Assembly (NCBI GenBank): GCA_021774355.1
Contig: JAJFJE010000384.1
Location: forward strand, 1-12,236
Reading direction: 5' to 3'
Source of the DNA: Alphaproteobacteria bacterium
GTDB taxonomy: Bacteria > Pseudomonadota > Alphaproteobacteria > Zavarziniales > Zavarziniaceae
DNA: 12,236 nt
Under the pieces are notes generated by a model. The model saw only the letters and a program-made list of their open reading frames with translations, was not told the origin of the DNA and did not search any database. The translations under genes and the position numbers were made by a program. Below, piece by piece: positions 1 through 6,282 of the stretch (within the stretch, counting starts at the first letter, position 1; each line of letters opens with the position of its first letter).

Positions 1-72
1 CTGGTCGAGCGCATCGTCGACCGCGAACGCCCGGTCTATGCCACCTACGAGATCGTCTTTTCCCCGTCCTAG
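1..72 (+). CDS. 3' end of an unidentified gene (partial)
   Basis: Frame 1 is open from the window edge to a TAG at 70-72 and gives 23 residues ending in YATYEIVFSPS. The next gene starts 28 bases downstream on the same strand, so the two are probably cotranscribed. The tail is too short to assign. The basic/acidic stretch followed by a short hydrophobic beta-like end vaguely recalls C-termini of phage-tail-like structural proteins, but that is a guess. Only sequence to the left of the window would settle its identity. Confidence 0.6.
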   Translation: MVERIVDRERPVYATYEIVFSPS

Positions 73-100
73 CCATCCCTGTCCTGCGAAGGATCGACTG

Positions 101-1078
101 ATGCCCAGCTTCGAAATCCCTGATGGCCCGACCATCATCGCCCTGGCACCCGAGACCCCGAGCGACCCGTCGATCGGCTCGGGCACGGCCAGCTTCAGCG
201 TCACCAACCGCGCCGCCCAGGGGCTGGCCGGACGGCTGAGCGTGATCCCCCAGGGGGACGCCCGGGCAGAGTGGTTCGTCCTTCAGGGCGAGAACGAGCG
301 GCGCTTTGCCATCGGCGAGACCCAGACGGCAACCGTGTCGGTCCGGCCGCCCGCCGGCACCGCGCCCGGGACCTATCGGTTCCGCCTGCGCGCGGTCAAC
401 GTCAACGATCCCGACAACGACTTTACCGAAAGCGCCGTCAGCGGCTTCGAGATCAAGCCGGCCGCGCCGCCCAAGCCGTTTCCCTGGTGGGCGGTGGCCG
501 TGGCGGCCGGCCTGGTGGTGGTGATCGGCGGCCTGGCCGCAGCCTATTTCATCCTGTTTTCCGGCGGCCCGGTGATGCCCCGGGTGGCCGAGATGGCCGT
601 GCCCCAGGCGACCCAGGCCCTCAACGACATCGCGCTTGATCTGGTCGTCGTCGCCGAGAACCGGGACCCAGCAGGGCGCGACCCCGGGACGGTGATCGAC
701 CAGAATCCCGCGGCCGGCGAAAGCCTGACACGAGGGCAGACGGTAACGCTCTATGTCGATCCGGGGGTGGCCGTGCCGGCGCTGACAGGGGTCAGCCTGA
801 CCGCGGCCGCCCAACGCATCAACAGTGCCAGGCTGACCGTCGGCAGCGTCACGACCAAGGCCCAGGCGGGCACGGTCGGCGACGTGGTGAGCCAGGCCGT
901 CGCGCCCAACACCATGGTCGCCAAGGACAGCCGGATCGATCTGGTGGTGCGCACGGCGCCCTGCCGGTCCATCCCCGGCCGGCCCTCGCTGTGCTTCGAC
1001 GACCGTGTGTTCTCGTTCCGCGACTTCCAGGCCCAGCGCGAGACGATCCTGAATCCCGGCCTCGTTCCCAGCCCGTGA
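101..1078 (+). CDS. Ig-like / single-TM / PASTA-domain membrane protein
   Basis: This is a 325-residue protein of unknown function. Residues 1-120 look like an all-beta Ig-like or NEW3-type domain: a FSVTN strand, WFVLQGENERRF, then PAGTAPGTYRFRLRAVNVNDPDNDFTE split across two strands. A proline-rich hinge (121-128) leads to one transmembrane helix at about 129-153. Two PASTA-like repeats follow at about 158-220 and 222-285, with the typical VPQATQAL, GTVIDQNPAAGESL and VTLYVD pattern. A C-terminal tail carries Cys288 and Cys298. PASTA domains usually sit outside the membrane on Ser/Thr kinases or PBPs and bind muropeptides. Here no kinase or transpeptidase domain is present. There is no N-terminal signal peptide, so the Ig-like domain is probably cytoplasmic and the PASTA part periplasmic. 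The ATG at 101 has GAAGGA 7 bases upstream; an in-frame ATG at 38 lies inside the preceding gene and is rejected. The next gene starts 9 bases after the stop. Confidence 0.8.
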   Translation: MPSFEIPDGPTIIALAPETPSDPSIGSGTASFSVTNRAAQGLAGRLSVIPQGDARAEWFVLQGENERRFAIGETQTATVSVRPPAGTAPGTYRFRLRAVNVNDPDNDFTESAVSGFEIKPAAPPKPFPWWAVAVAAGLVVVIGGLAAAYFILFSGGPVMPRVAEMAVPQATQALNDIALDLVVVAENRDPAGRDPGTVIDQNPAAGESLTRGQTVTLYVDPGVAVPALTGVSLTAAAQRINSARLTVGSVTTKAQAGTVGDVVSQAVAPNTMVAKDSRIDLVVRTAPCRSIPGRPSLCFDDRVFSFRDFQAQRETILNPGLVPSP

Positions 1079-1087
1079 GGCCTGACC

Positions 1088-2074
1088 ATGGATGCCGTCA
1101 TCGACCGCGTATTCACCGCCGAGGCGCTGCTGGTCGCGCTGCTCATCGGCCTGGGCGGAGGCGTTCTCGCCCTGATCGTCCGGCTGATCCTGGGCCATGG
1201 CACCGCCGCCCTGCTGCGGGCCCTGGAAACCCTGATCACGGGCTTTCTGGGGGCTTTCCTGGCCCATGGCTTCATCGGCCTGATGCTGCTTGCCGGCGGC
1301 GACAGCCATGGCGCCCAGGTGGTCACCAGCCTGTTCTTCTTCATCTGGCCGGGGGTCGTCAACCTGCTCTCCTGGGCATTCGGCGAGCCGCTGATCGGGG
1401 TTCACGGCTTGCAGGTCCTGGCCCTGATCGTGGGCGGCGCGGTGGGCGTCTATGACGGCCTGTGGGCCAGCCACAAATGGCTGGGACTGGGGCTGATCGG
1501 CTTTCCCCTGGACGTTACCTGGGGCCTTGCCGGGTCGACCGACGGGGTCCTCCTGCACCTGATCAACACGTATTGGGGCAAGCACCGGGACGACGCCCCC
1601 GGCGCGCCGGTCGCCGAGGCCCGGCAGGGCGCCCATCTCTACCGCTCGGGCTTCCGCCTGAAGACCGATTTCGCCTTCACCCAGGGCGCCGTGATGAGCG
1701 ACATGACGACCCACGGCCCGACCGACCCCCTGTTTGCCCATGAATCGATCCATGTCTGGCAGAACCGCGTCCTGGGTCCCTTCTTCACCTTTTCCTATTT
1801 CGGCTGGATGGTGCTGACCTTCATCCCCGCCCTGATCGCCGGGCTGATCGACAGCCAGAAGCGGGTCGGCGCGGCGCTCGAAGCCTGGACCTATTACGAC
1901 AATCCCTGGGAGGTCATGGCCTATGGCATCGCCAACCCGACCAGCCGCATCGCCCGGGGCAGCAGCGGCGACTGGCTCTACTGGCCCTGGGCCATCGCCA
2001 TCATCTTCGCCGTTCCCGGGCTATTTGTGCTGGGCCTGCTGTTCGTACTGATTTTTGCCGGGGCCTATGGCTGA
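1088..2074 (+). CDS. Polytopic membrane protein with HExxH zincin-like motif
   Basis: This is a 328-residue protein I cannot name. Hydrophobic segments lie at about 12-35, 47-70, 78-97, 103-122, 132-150, 231-254 and 300-324. Between them, residues 180-280 form a polar domain with HESIH at 218-222, Gln225 (HExxHxxQ), and a downstream NPWEVMAY whose Glu275 could be the third metal ligand. This HExxHxxQ...(E)xAY layout is seen in DUF4157-like and other unclassified zincin-like proteins. Proteolytic activity is inferred from the motif only; in many such proteins the role is unproven. The ATG is preceded by GAGG with 7 bases of spacing, and that Shine-Dalgarno overlaps the stop of the upstream PASTA gene, suggesting translational coupling. 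The stop is 3 bases before the next ATG, so the three genes look like one operon. Confidence 0.75.
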   Translation: MDAVIDRVFTAEALLVALLIGLGGGVLALIVRLILGHGTAALLRALETLITGFLGAFLAHGFIGLMLLAGGDSHGAQVVTSLFFFIWPGVVNLLSWAFGEPLIGVHGLQVLALIVGGAVGVYDGLWASHKWLGLGLIGFPLDVTWGLAGSTDGVLLHLINTYWGKHRDDAPGAPVAEARQGAHLYRSGFRLKTDFAFTQGAVMSDMTTHGPTDPLFAHESIHVWQNRVLGPFFTFSYFGWMVLTFIPALIAGLIDSQKRVGAALEAWTYYDNPWEVMAYGIANPTSRIARGSSGDWLYWPWAIAIIFAVPGLFVLGLLFVLIFAGAYG

Positions 2075-2077
2075 ACC

Positions 2078-2668
2078 ATGCGCCTCGTCATCATCGTCCT
2101 GGTCGTGATCGCCATCGGCTTCGCCGTCACGATCGGCTGGGGTCTGGCCGGCGGCCCGGGTCCCCGGGACGGCAGCGACGGCGCGCCGCCGACCCGGGCC
2201 AATGGCGAGGTCGACGAGGACCGGCTGGAGGATTGGCAACCGCCCAGCCTGGTCGAGGCCATGAACGGCCTGCTGGCGCCCTTCGCGCCGGCGCTCGACC
2301 TGGCCCAGCCCCATCTGGCGATGTCCGCCGGGGGCACCGCCAATCGAACGGTGCCGGCGGCCGCCACCGATCTGCGCCTCGCCCGACTGCACCTGACGGC
2401 CGGACTGGGGGCCCGGATCACCCTGGCCTGTGTACCCGCGGCGGGCCGGAGCTGCCCCCAGAGCCTGTGCCTGTGCCGGCCCGGCACGGCCCTCGATGAA
2501 AGCCTGCTCGACGGCTGCCCCAAGGCTTGGCGCAAGGCCCGGCGCGAAAATGGCCGCATCCGATGCCGGGAGGGCGATGCTGACGGCCAGCTGCTCGCCT
2601 ATCCCGAAGGCGGCGCGCTGCAGGCCGGGCCGCTCGGCAATGGCGGGGCCGAACTCGACATCCAATGA
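2078..2668 (+). CDS. Membrane-anchored cysteine-rich hypothetical protein
   Basis: This is a 196-residue protein without a recognised domain. Residues 1-24 form an uncleaved signal anchor or signal peptide (MRLVIIVLVVIAIGFAVTIG). A disordered Gly/Pro/Asp-rich linker (25-45) follows. The remainder is a globular part with six cysteines at 118, 126, 131, 133, 147 and 163, an even number that would suit disulfides in the periplasm. The start lies 3 bases after the stop of the HExxH membrane protein and has only a weak Shine-Dalgarno, so translation is probably coupled to it. The gene ends 15 bases from the stop of a convergent membrane-protein gene. Codon use is the same GC-rich type as its neighbours. 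Confidence 0.7.
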   Translation: MRLVIIVLVVIAIGFAVTIGWGLAGGPGPRDGSDGAPPTRANGEVDEDRLEDWQPPSLVEAMNGLLAPFAPALDLAQPHLAMSAGGTANRTVPAAATDLRLARLHLTAGLGARITLACVPAAGRSCPQSLCLCRPGTALDESLLDGCPKAWRKARRENGRIRCREGDADGQLLAYPEGGALQAGPLGNGGAELDIQ

Positions 2669-2683
2669 CCGGCGGTGTGCATT

Positions 2684-3379
2684 CTACCCTGGCAGGCGGA
2701 CGCTTCTGAGCGCCGAAAGGATCGCCAGCAGCGAACCGATCAGCAGCAAAAGGAGCCAGATCGCCCCGACCACGGCGATCACCAAGGCCCCGATGACATC
2801 GGCGATGGCGGCCAGCGGGCTGGGCGGAAAGCCCTGCAGAAAGCCGATCGCCCAGGTCGCGCCGAGCGACACCGCGGTCAGGATGATCAGCCCCTTGTTC
2901 TGCAGGAAGCGCTGATGGGCGGCCAGCAGGAGGGCGCAGAAGGCCAGCTTCAGCACCATGATGAGGGACAGGGTCGCGGCCGCCGTGCCGACCGGGAAAG
3001 TCCCCCACAGCGCCATATAGGCGATGGTTCCGAAGGGGACTGCGAGCAGCAGGCTGACCATCAGGATCAGCATGCCCAGGGCGACGAAGATCATGACGAT
3101 GGCGGCGAGCAGGCCGAAAAAGGCCAGCACCAGGGTGACCACGCCTTGGGCGCGGCCGACCACGGCACGGGGCGCGAGCAGGCCCAGGCCCATCAGCGCC
3201 ACGACATAGAGCAGCAGCAGGTCGAGCACGGGCAGGTAACGGATCGCCCAGCCGGGCGTGCCGACATCGAGATTGCGCGCGGCGCTGCCCATCACCGCCA
3301 CCGAGGCGCATTCCACCAGCACCGCCAGGAGCAGGCAAAGCCCTGCGAGCCAGAACAACGGCACCCGCAATCGATCCAT
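2684..3379 (-). CDS. Polytopic membrane protein, unknown function
   Basis: This is a 231-residue protein that is almost entirely hydrophobic. Helices lie at about 8-30, 48-69, 78-100, 101-122, 134-155, 163-183 and 191-225, the last long enough to be one long or two short helices. I see no catalytic motif or transporter signature. I start it at the ATG at 3379, which has GGGGAGGG with about 8 bases of spacing; an in-frame ATG at 3451 would add 24 polar residues with no ribosome binding site. It converges with the cysteine-rich gene at a 15-base gap and is divergent from the small lipoprotein gene. It may belong to the same membrane module as the three plus-strand genes, but this is inferred from position only. 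Confidence 0.7.
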   Translation of the reverse strand: MDRLRVPLFWLAGLCLLLAVLVECASVAVMGSAARNLDVGTPGWAIRYLPVLDLLLLYVVALMGLGLLAPRAVVGRAQGVVTLVLAFFGLLAAIVMIFVALGMLILMVSLLLAVPFGTIAYMALWGTFPVGTAAATLSLIMVLKLAFCALLLAAHQRFLQNKGLIILTAVSLGATWAIGFLQGFPPSPLAAIADVIGALVIAVVGAIWLLLLLIGSLLAILSALRSVRLPG

Positions 3380-3501
3380 TCGCGTGCCCTCCCCTGGCCC
3401 CGACTGTGCCGCCGGGGTGGTGTCCCGGCAATCGTTTTCCGGGGGCTTCAACGCCGGCCCCGCCGGATCTAGACTGGCCCGCCTTCGGGGAGTGACGGGC
3501 C

Positions 3502-3645
3502 ATGACCAAGCGCACCACCATCCGTATCGCCGCCGCCGCCGCGGCCCTCTTGGCCGTGGCGGCCTGCGGCCCCAATTATCTGCGCAAGCCCAGCGACAAG
3601 CCGGTCGACCCCTGGCCCCTGCCGCTTCAGGTCACCGCCGGCTGA
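3502..3645 (+). CDS. Small lipoprotein, 47 residues
   Basis: The predicted peptide begins MTKRTTIRIAAAAAALLAVA and continues with a lipobox V-A-A-C, so signal peptidase II should cut before Cys22. The mature lipoprotein would have only 26 residues (CGPNYLRKPSDKP, then a proline/tryptophan-rich tail). The residue after the lipidated Cys is Gly, not Asp, so Lol-mediated outer-membrane sorting is plausible by general rules. GGGGAG lies 9 bases before the ATG. Its last 19 bases overlap, on the opposite strand, the 3' end of the SIR2-like gene. It resembles LptM/YifL-type mini-lipoproteins in size only; their KGPLYLP motif is absent. No other member of this family is known to me. Confidence 0.6.
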   Translation: MTKRTTIRIAAAAAALLAVAACGPNYLRKPSDKPVDPWPLPLQVTAG

Positions 3646-4673
3646 AGCAGTTCGGCTGGTCCCTTGAGCCACTCGACCGTGGCAAAGCGCCGGCCGAGGG
3701 TGGTCTCCAGGCGCTCGTTGCGGATCGGGTTGACCAGGGTGAGGCGCGTGCCGCGCCGCAGTTGGTTGAAGATGGCGTTCAGTTCGGGACGGTCGGGCGC
3801 CCAATAAGACACGCCGGCGACGATGCAATGGTCGGCCATGGCCGCCGCCTCGGCGATCACCCGGCTGCCGTGGGCGACGCGGCGCCGGTGGTCTTCGCTG
3901 TCGAGTTCGCCGGGCAGGGCCAGGACCGGGGTCAGGCCTGGATCGTCCGGATCACGGGTCACGATCGGCGGCTGGTCGACCGCATCGACCAGCAGGCCGC
4001 TGTCATAGATCGTCCGGCGCAGGGCGACCACCCGGTCGCTGTTGCGGAAATTCACCGAGCCATGGGGCTTATGAAGCGGTATGCCCGCGCTGTAGTCCTG
4101 TTCGAACAGGGTATAGATCAGGGGCCGTCCGGCGGCCCGGGTGAAGCACCGCTCCAGAAGCGTGTCGTAGTTCAACGACACCATGGCGCCGATATCGTCG
4201 CGGCAGGCCGCGAACCAGGTCGCCCAGGCCCAGCCCTCGGTCGTGAACTCCCGGGTCCGGCGGGCGAATTCCAGATAGGCGGCATTGAGAAACAGGCGCA
4301 GCAAATGGCGCAGGATCACGCCCAGTCGGTCCAGGGCGGCGGCATCGTCGCTGACCGTCTCCAGATGGCGGCCCCAGACCCCGCCGGCGCGCGCCAGCCC
4401 GTCGATCAGGGGGGCCCATTCGGGAGTCGCGGCCGAGATCCGCGACAGGCGGTCGATCAGTGCGAAATCGCTGCCCGGACGCGTGATGCGCCGGGCAAAG
4501 GCCAGCGCCACGCCAAGTTCGGGCATCACCTCGAGCGCCGGCCGGCCGCCGAGCGCCGGCAGGGCGGTCGGCCAGTCCAGCGGTGCCGCCGGGTCCAGCC
4601 GCTGCCGGGCCGGCACCATGGCCGCACAATAGTCGATCGCCAGGCCGTTGCCGATGATCAGCAGAATGGTCAC
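3627..4673 (-). CDS. SIR2-like (sirtuin-fold) protein
   Basis: With the GTG start at 4673 this is 348 residues. The N-terminus ILLIIGNGLAIDY (3-15) looks like the first Rossmann strand and glycine loop of a SIR2 fold. SLNYDTLLE (166-174) matches the conserved NYD segment, KPHGS (202-206) supplies the catalytic-type His204, and HCIVAGVSY followed by PDR (282-295) matches the late strand with a G-S/F-S turn. In bacterial SIR2-domain NADases the Asn and His of these motifs are essential; here they would be Asn168 and His204. There is no Cys4 zinc ribbon, so it is a divergent SIR2_2-like protein, not a classical deacetylase. AAGGGG stands 6 bases before the GTG; an in-frame ATG at 4736 would add 21 residues with no Shine-Dalgarno. 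It has no partner on its strand. NAD hydrolysis or a defence role is inference only. Confidence 0.72.
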   Translation of the reverse strand: MTILLIIGNGLAIDYCAAMVPARQRLDPAAPLDWPTALPALGGRPALEVMPELGVALAFARRITRPGSDFALIDRLSRISAATPEWAPLIDGLARAGGVWGRHLETVSDDAAALDRLGVILRHLLRLFLNAAYLEFARRTREFTTEGWAWATWFAACRDDIGAMVSLNYDTLLERCFTRAAGRPLIYTLFEQDYSAGIPLHKPHGSVNFRNSDRVVALRRTIYDSGLLVDAVDQPPIVTRDPDDPGLTPVLALPGELDSEDHRRRVAHGSRVIAEAAAMADHCIVAGVSYWAPDRPELNAIFNQLRRGTRLTLVNPIRNERLETTLGRRFATVEWLKGPAELLQPAVT

Positions 4674-4782
4674 GGGAGGCCCCTTTCTCGGCACGTCCGC
4701 CGCCTTACAGGCATTGTCGGAACTCTGGCCGGACATGCAATGGCGGCTGTGGCCGAATCGGCCGCGGCGCGACGCGCGGTCG

Positions 4783-4809
4783 TTGATAACAACCCAGAGC
4801 AGTTATAGA
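4783..4809 (+). promoter_or_regulatory. Possible promoter for the 147-residue membrane-anchored protein
   Basis: TTGATA (4783-4788) and TATAGA (4804-4809) are separated by 15 bases, somewhat short of the usual 16-18. It is an AT-rich island in a very GC-rich divergent region and lies 33 bases before the ATG at 4843. The elements are reasonable sigma-70-like matches, but the spacing makes this uncertain. Confidence 0.3.
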
Positions 4810-4842
4810 CTCTCCCGGCCATTGTCCTGTACGGATCCGCCC

Positions 4843-5286
4843 ATGCCCGGTGAGGTGCCGCGCCGAAGTCGCGTTGGTTGGTCATTTCTGCTGCTGGCCC
4901 TTGTCGCCATGATCGTGGCCGACATCGTGCTTCTGCGCGCGGGCGACGACCGTTCGGGGCCGGCCGAGGCGGCGGGGGCTCCGCTGGCCGAGCCGGCGCC
5001 GCCCGACCCCTTCATCGAGCAGTTCAACGCCTTCTACGACCGGATCGTCCTGACCCCGTGCGTGCGCGACGCCCAGGCCGTGCTGCCGCCAACCCCCGAG
5101 CGCCCGGCGCGGGCCGCCGCCATGTGCCAATGCGTGATGGCGAAGATGCGGGCGGCCATCAGGGCCGGCGCCTTGTCGATCGCCGAATTCCAGTTTTATC
5201 CGCTGTTCGGATCGTCCGCGTCCAGGAGCCGCAACACCCTGATTCGAATCGCTTATCAATGCACGGCGCGGGCCATCCCGGTCTGA
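4843..5286 (+). CDS. Small membrane-anchored four-cysteine protein
   Basis: This 147-residue protein is not recognised. A basic N-terminus (RRSRVGW) precedes a single hydrophobic helix at 13-31 (FLLLALVAMIVADIVLL), giving a signal anchor. A Pro/Ala-rich linker (38-57) follows, then a helical-looking periplasmic domain with Cys73, a CxC at 95-97 and Cys140, which could form two disulfides. I use the ATG at 4843 because the membrane helix then sits at the N-terminus and CGGA lies 7 bases upstream; an in-frame ATG at 4648 would run through the SIR2-like gene on the other strand. It is divergent from the SIR2-like gene, and a hairpin without a T-run follows its stop. Confidence 0.65.
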   Translation: MPGEVPRRSRVGWSFLLLALVAMIVADIVLLRAGDDRSGPAEAAGAPLAEPAPPDPFIEQFNAFYDRIVLTPCVRDAQAVLPPTPERPARAAAMCQCVMAKMRAAIRAGALSIAEFQFYPLFGSSASRSRNTLIRIAYQCTARAIPV

Positions 5287-5292
5287 GGGGGA

Positions 5293-5322
5293 GCGACCGG
5301 CGCCGGGCAGGCCTGCGGTCGC
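5293..5322 (+). terminator. Hairpin after the 147-residue protein gene
   Basis: GCGACCG (5293-5299) and CGGTCGC (5316-5322) form a perfect 7-bp stem, with further G/C pairing possible in the 16-base loop. It starts 6 bases after the stop at 5286. There is no T-tract after it, so it is at best a weak intrinsic terminator or a 3'-end stabilising hairpin. Confidence 0.35.
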
Positions 5323-5386
5323 GGCTCGCGGCGGGGCTTGCGCCGCCGGCTGACGACGGAACATCACGGCGCCGTCACGGCGACCA

Positions 5387-5415
5387 TTGACAAAGCCCAT
5401 AGCCTTCGATACCTA
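5387..5415 (+). promoter_or_regulatory. Housekeeping promoter of tRNA-Leu
   Basis: TTGACA at 5387-5392 is a perfect -35 hexamer. Seventeen bases on, TACCTA at 5410-5415 is a fair -10. Initiation would fall near 5422, about 9 bases before the mature tRNA 5' end. The placement and spacing fit a strong stable-RNA promoter, and it probably also serves the RNase D-type gene just downstream. Confidence 0.65.
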
Positions 5416-5430
5416 CCTCGCCTCCGGCCT

Positions 5431-5517
5431 GCCCAGATGGCGGAATTGGTAGACGCGCTAGTTTCAGGTACTAGTGCCCGTAAGGGCGTGGAAGTTCGAG
5501 TCTTCTTCTGGGCACCA
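5431..5517 (+). tRNA. tRNA-Leu (anticodon CAG)
   Basis: The full cloverleaf can be drawn. The acceptor arms GCCCAGA (5431-5437) and TCTGGGC (5507-5513) pair perfectly, followed by discriminator A5514 and an encoded CCA (5515-5517). The anticodon stem is CTAGT (5458-5462) with ACTAG (5470-5474), and the 7-base loop TTCAGGT gives CAG at 5465-5467, reading CUG codons. The long variable arm contains GCCC/GGGC (5476-5487 region), as expected of a class II leucine tRNA, and the T loop is TTCGAGT. CUG is the dominant leucine codon in this GC-rich window, so this tRNA is likely heavily used. No terminator separates it from the exonuclease gene at 5533. Confidence 0.97.
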
Positions 5518-5532
5518 ACCGCAGGCCGTGAC

Positions 5533-6144
5533 ATGACCGTAACATTGCATAAAGGCGACTTGCCCGACGGGCTGGACCTCGGTCCCGTGGTCGCGATCGA
5601 CACCGAGACCATGGGTCTGAACCCCCAGCGCGACAGGCTGTGCCTGGTGCAACTGTCGTCGGGCGACGGGACCGCCCATCTGGTGCAGATCGGCCTGGGC
5701 CAGAGCGCGGCCCCCAACCTTGCCCGCATGCTGGTCGATCCGGCGGTGGTGAAGCTGTTCCACTTCGCCCGCTTCGACATCGCCGCCCTGCGCGCCGGCC
5801 TGGGCGTGCTGACCGCGCCGGTCTATTGCACCAAGGTCGCCTCGCGCTTGACCCGCACCTTCACCGACCGCCACGGCCTCAAGGACCTGTGCCGGGACCT
5901 GCTGGGGATCGACATCTCCAAGCAGCAGCAGAGTTCGGACTGGGGTGCCGAAACCCTGTTGGACGCCCAGCTTTCCTATGCTGCCGCGGATGTCCTGTAC
6001 CTCCACGGCCTGCGCGACCGGCTGGACCTGATGCTTGCCCGGGAAGGCCGGACGGCGCTGGCCGAGGCCTGCTTCGCGTTCCTGCCCAGCCGCGCCCTGC
6101 TTGACCTCGCAGGCTGGCCGGACGTCGACATTTTCGCCCATTAA
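5533..6144 (+). CDS. rnd: RNase D-type 3'-5' exonuclease (DEDDy), short form
   Basis: This 203-residue protein is the exonuclease domain only; it lacks the HRDC domains of E. coli RNase D, as is usual for the short alphaproteobacterial form. The DEDDy motifs are visible: DTET (Asp23, Glu25) for Exo I, FHFARFDIAAL with Asp82 for Exo II, and YAAAD (Tyr149, Asp153) for Exo III. Enzymes of this family trim 3' ends of structured RNAs, including tRNA precursors, using two metal ions. The chosen ATG has AGG 7 bases upstream; a longer in-frame reading would translate straight through the tRNA and is rejected. It begins 15 bases after the tRNA-Leu CCA end and precedes lptC by 138 bases. The family is sure; the exact substrate is not. 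Confidence 0.9.
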   Translation: MTVTLHKGDLPDGLDLGPVVAIDTETMGLNPQRDRLCLVQLSSGDGTAHLVQIGLGQSAAPNLARMLVDPAVVKLFHFARFDIAALRAGLGVLTAPVYCTKVASRLTRTFTDRHGLKDLCRDLLGIDISKQQQSSDWGAETLLDAQLSYAAADVLYLHGLRDRLDLMLAREGRTALAEACFAFLPSRALLDLAGWPDVDIFAH

Positions 6145-6282
6145 GAAGGCGCCTCGCCAGCCAAGCAAGGACTGCGCCATTGCGCCGCGCCCGAGGGGCG
6201 GCCATGATGCGCCCATGTTCCGCGCTGCCGACGACGCCGTATCCCCAAGCTGTCCCGCGACCCGCGGGCCCGGGATAACAGC

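Noticed and set aside
2418..3575. Long minus-strand open frame of 385 codons
   Set aside because: It is rich in Gly, Arg, Pro and Ala with no fold-like pattern, and overlaps two better-supported genes in other frames; it is a shadow of GC-rich codon use.
3502..3645. Small lipoprotein as LptM
   Set aside because: Size and lipobox fit, but the conserved KGPLYLP-type motif after the lipidated cysteine is missing.
3258..4808. Plus-strand open frame of 516 codons antisense to the SIR2-like gene
   Set aside because: Its composition (Gln, Arg, Gly, His-rich, no hydrophobic core) is that of an antisense shadow, and the minus strand shows clear SIR2-type motifs.
5338..6144. Longer version of the exonuclease starting at 5338
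   Set aside because: It would translate the promoter and the complete tRNA-Leu; the ATG at 5533 has its own ribosome binding site and gives the normal family length.
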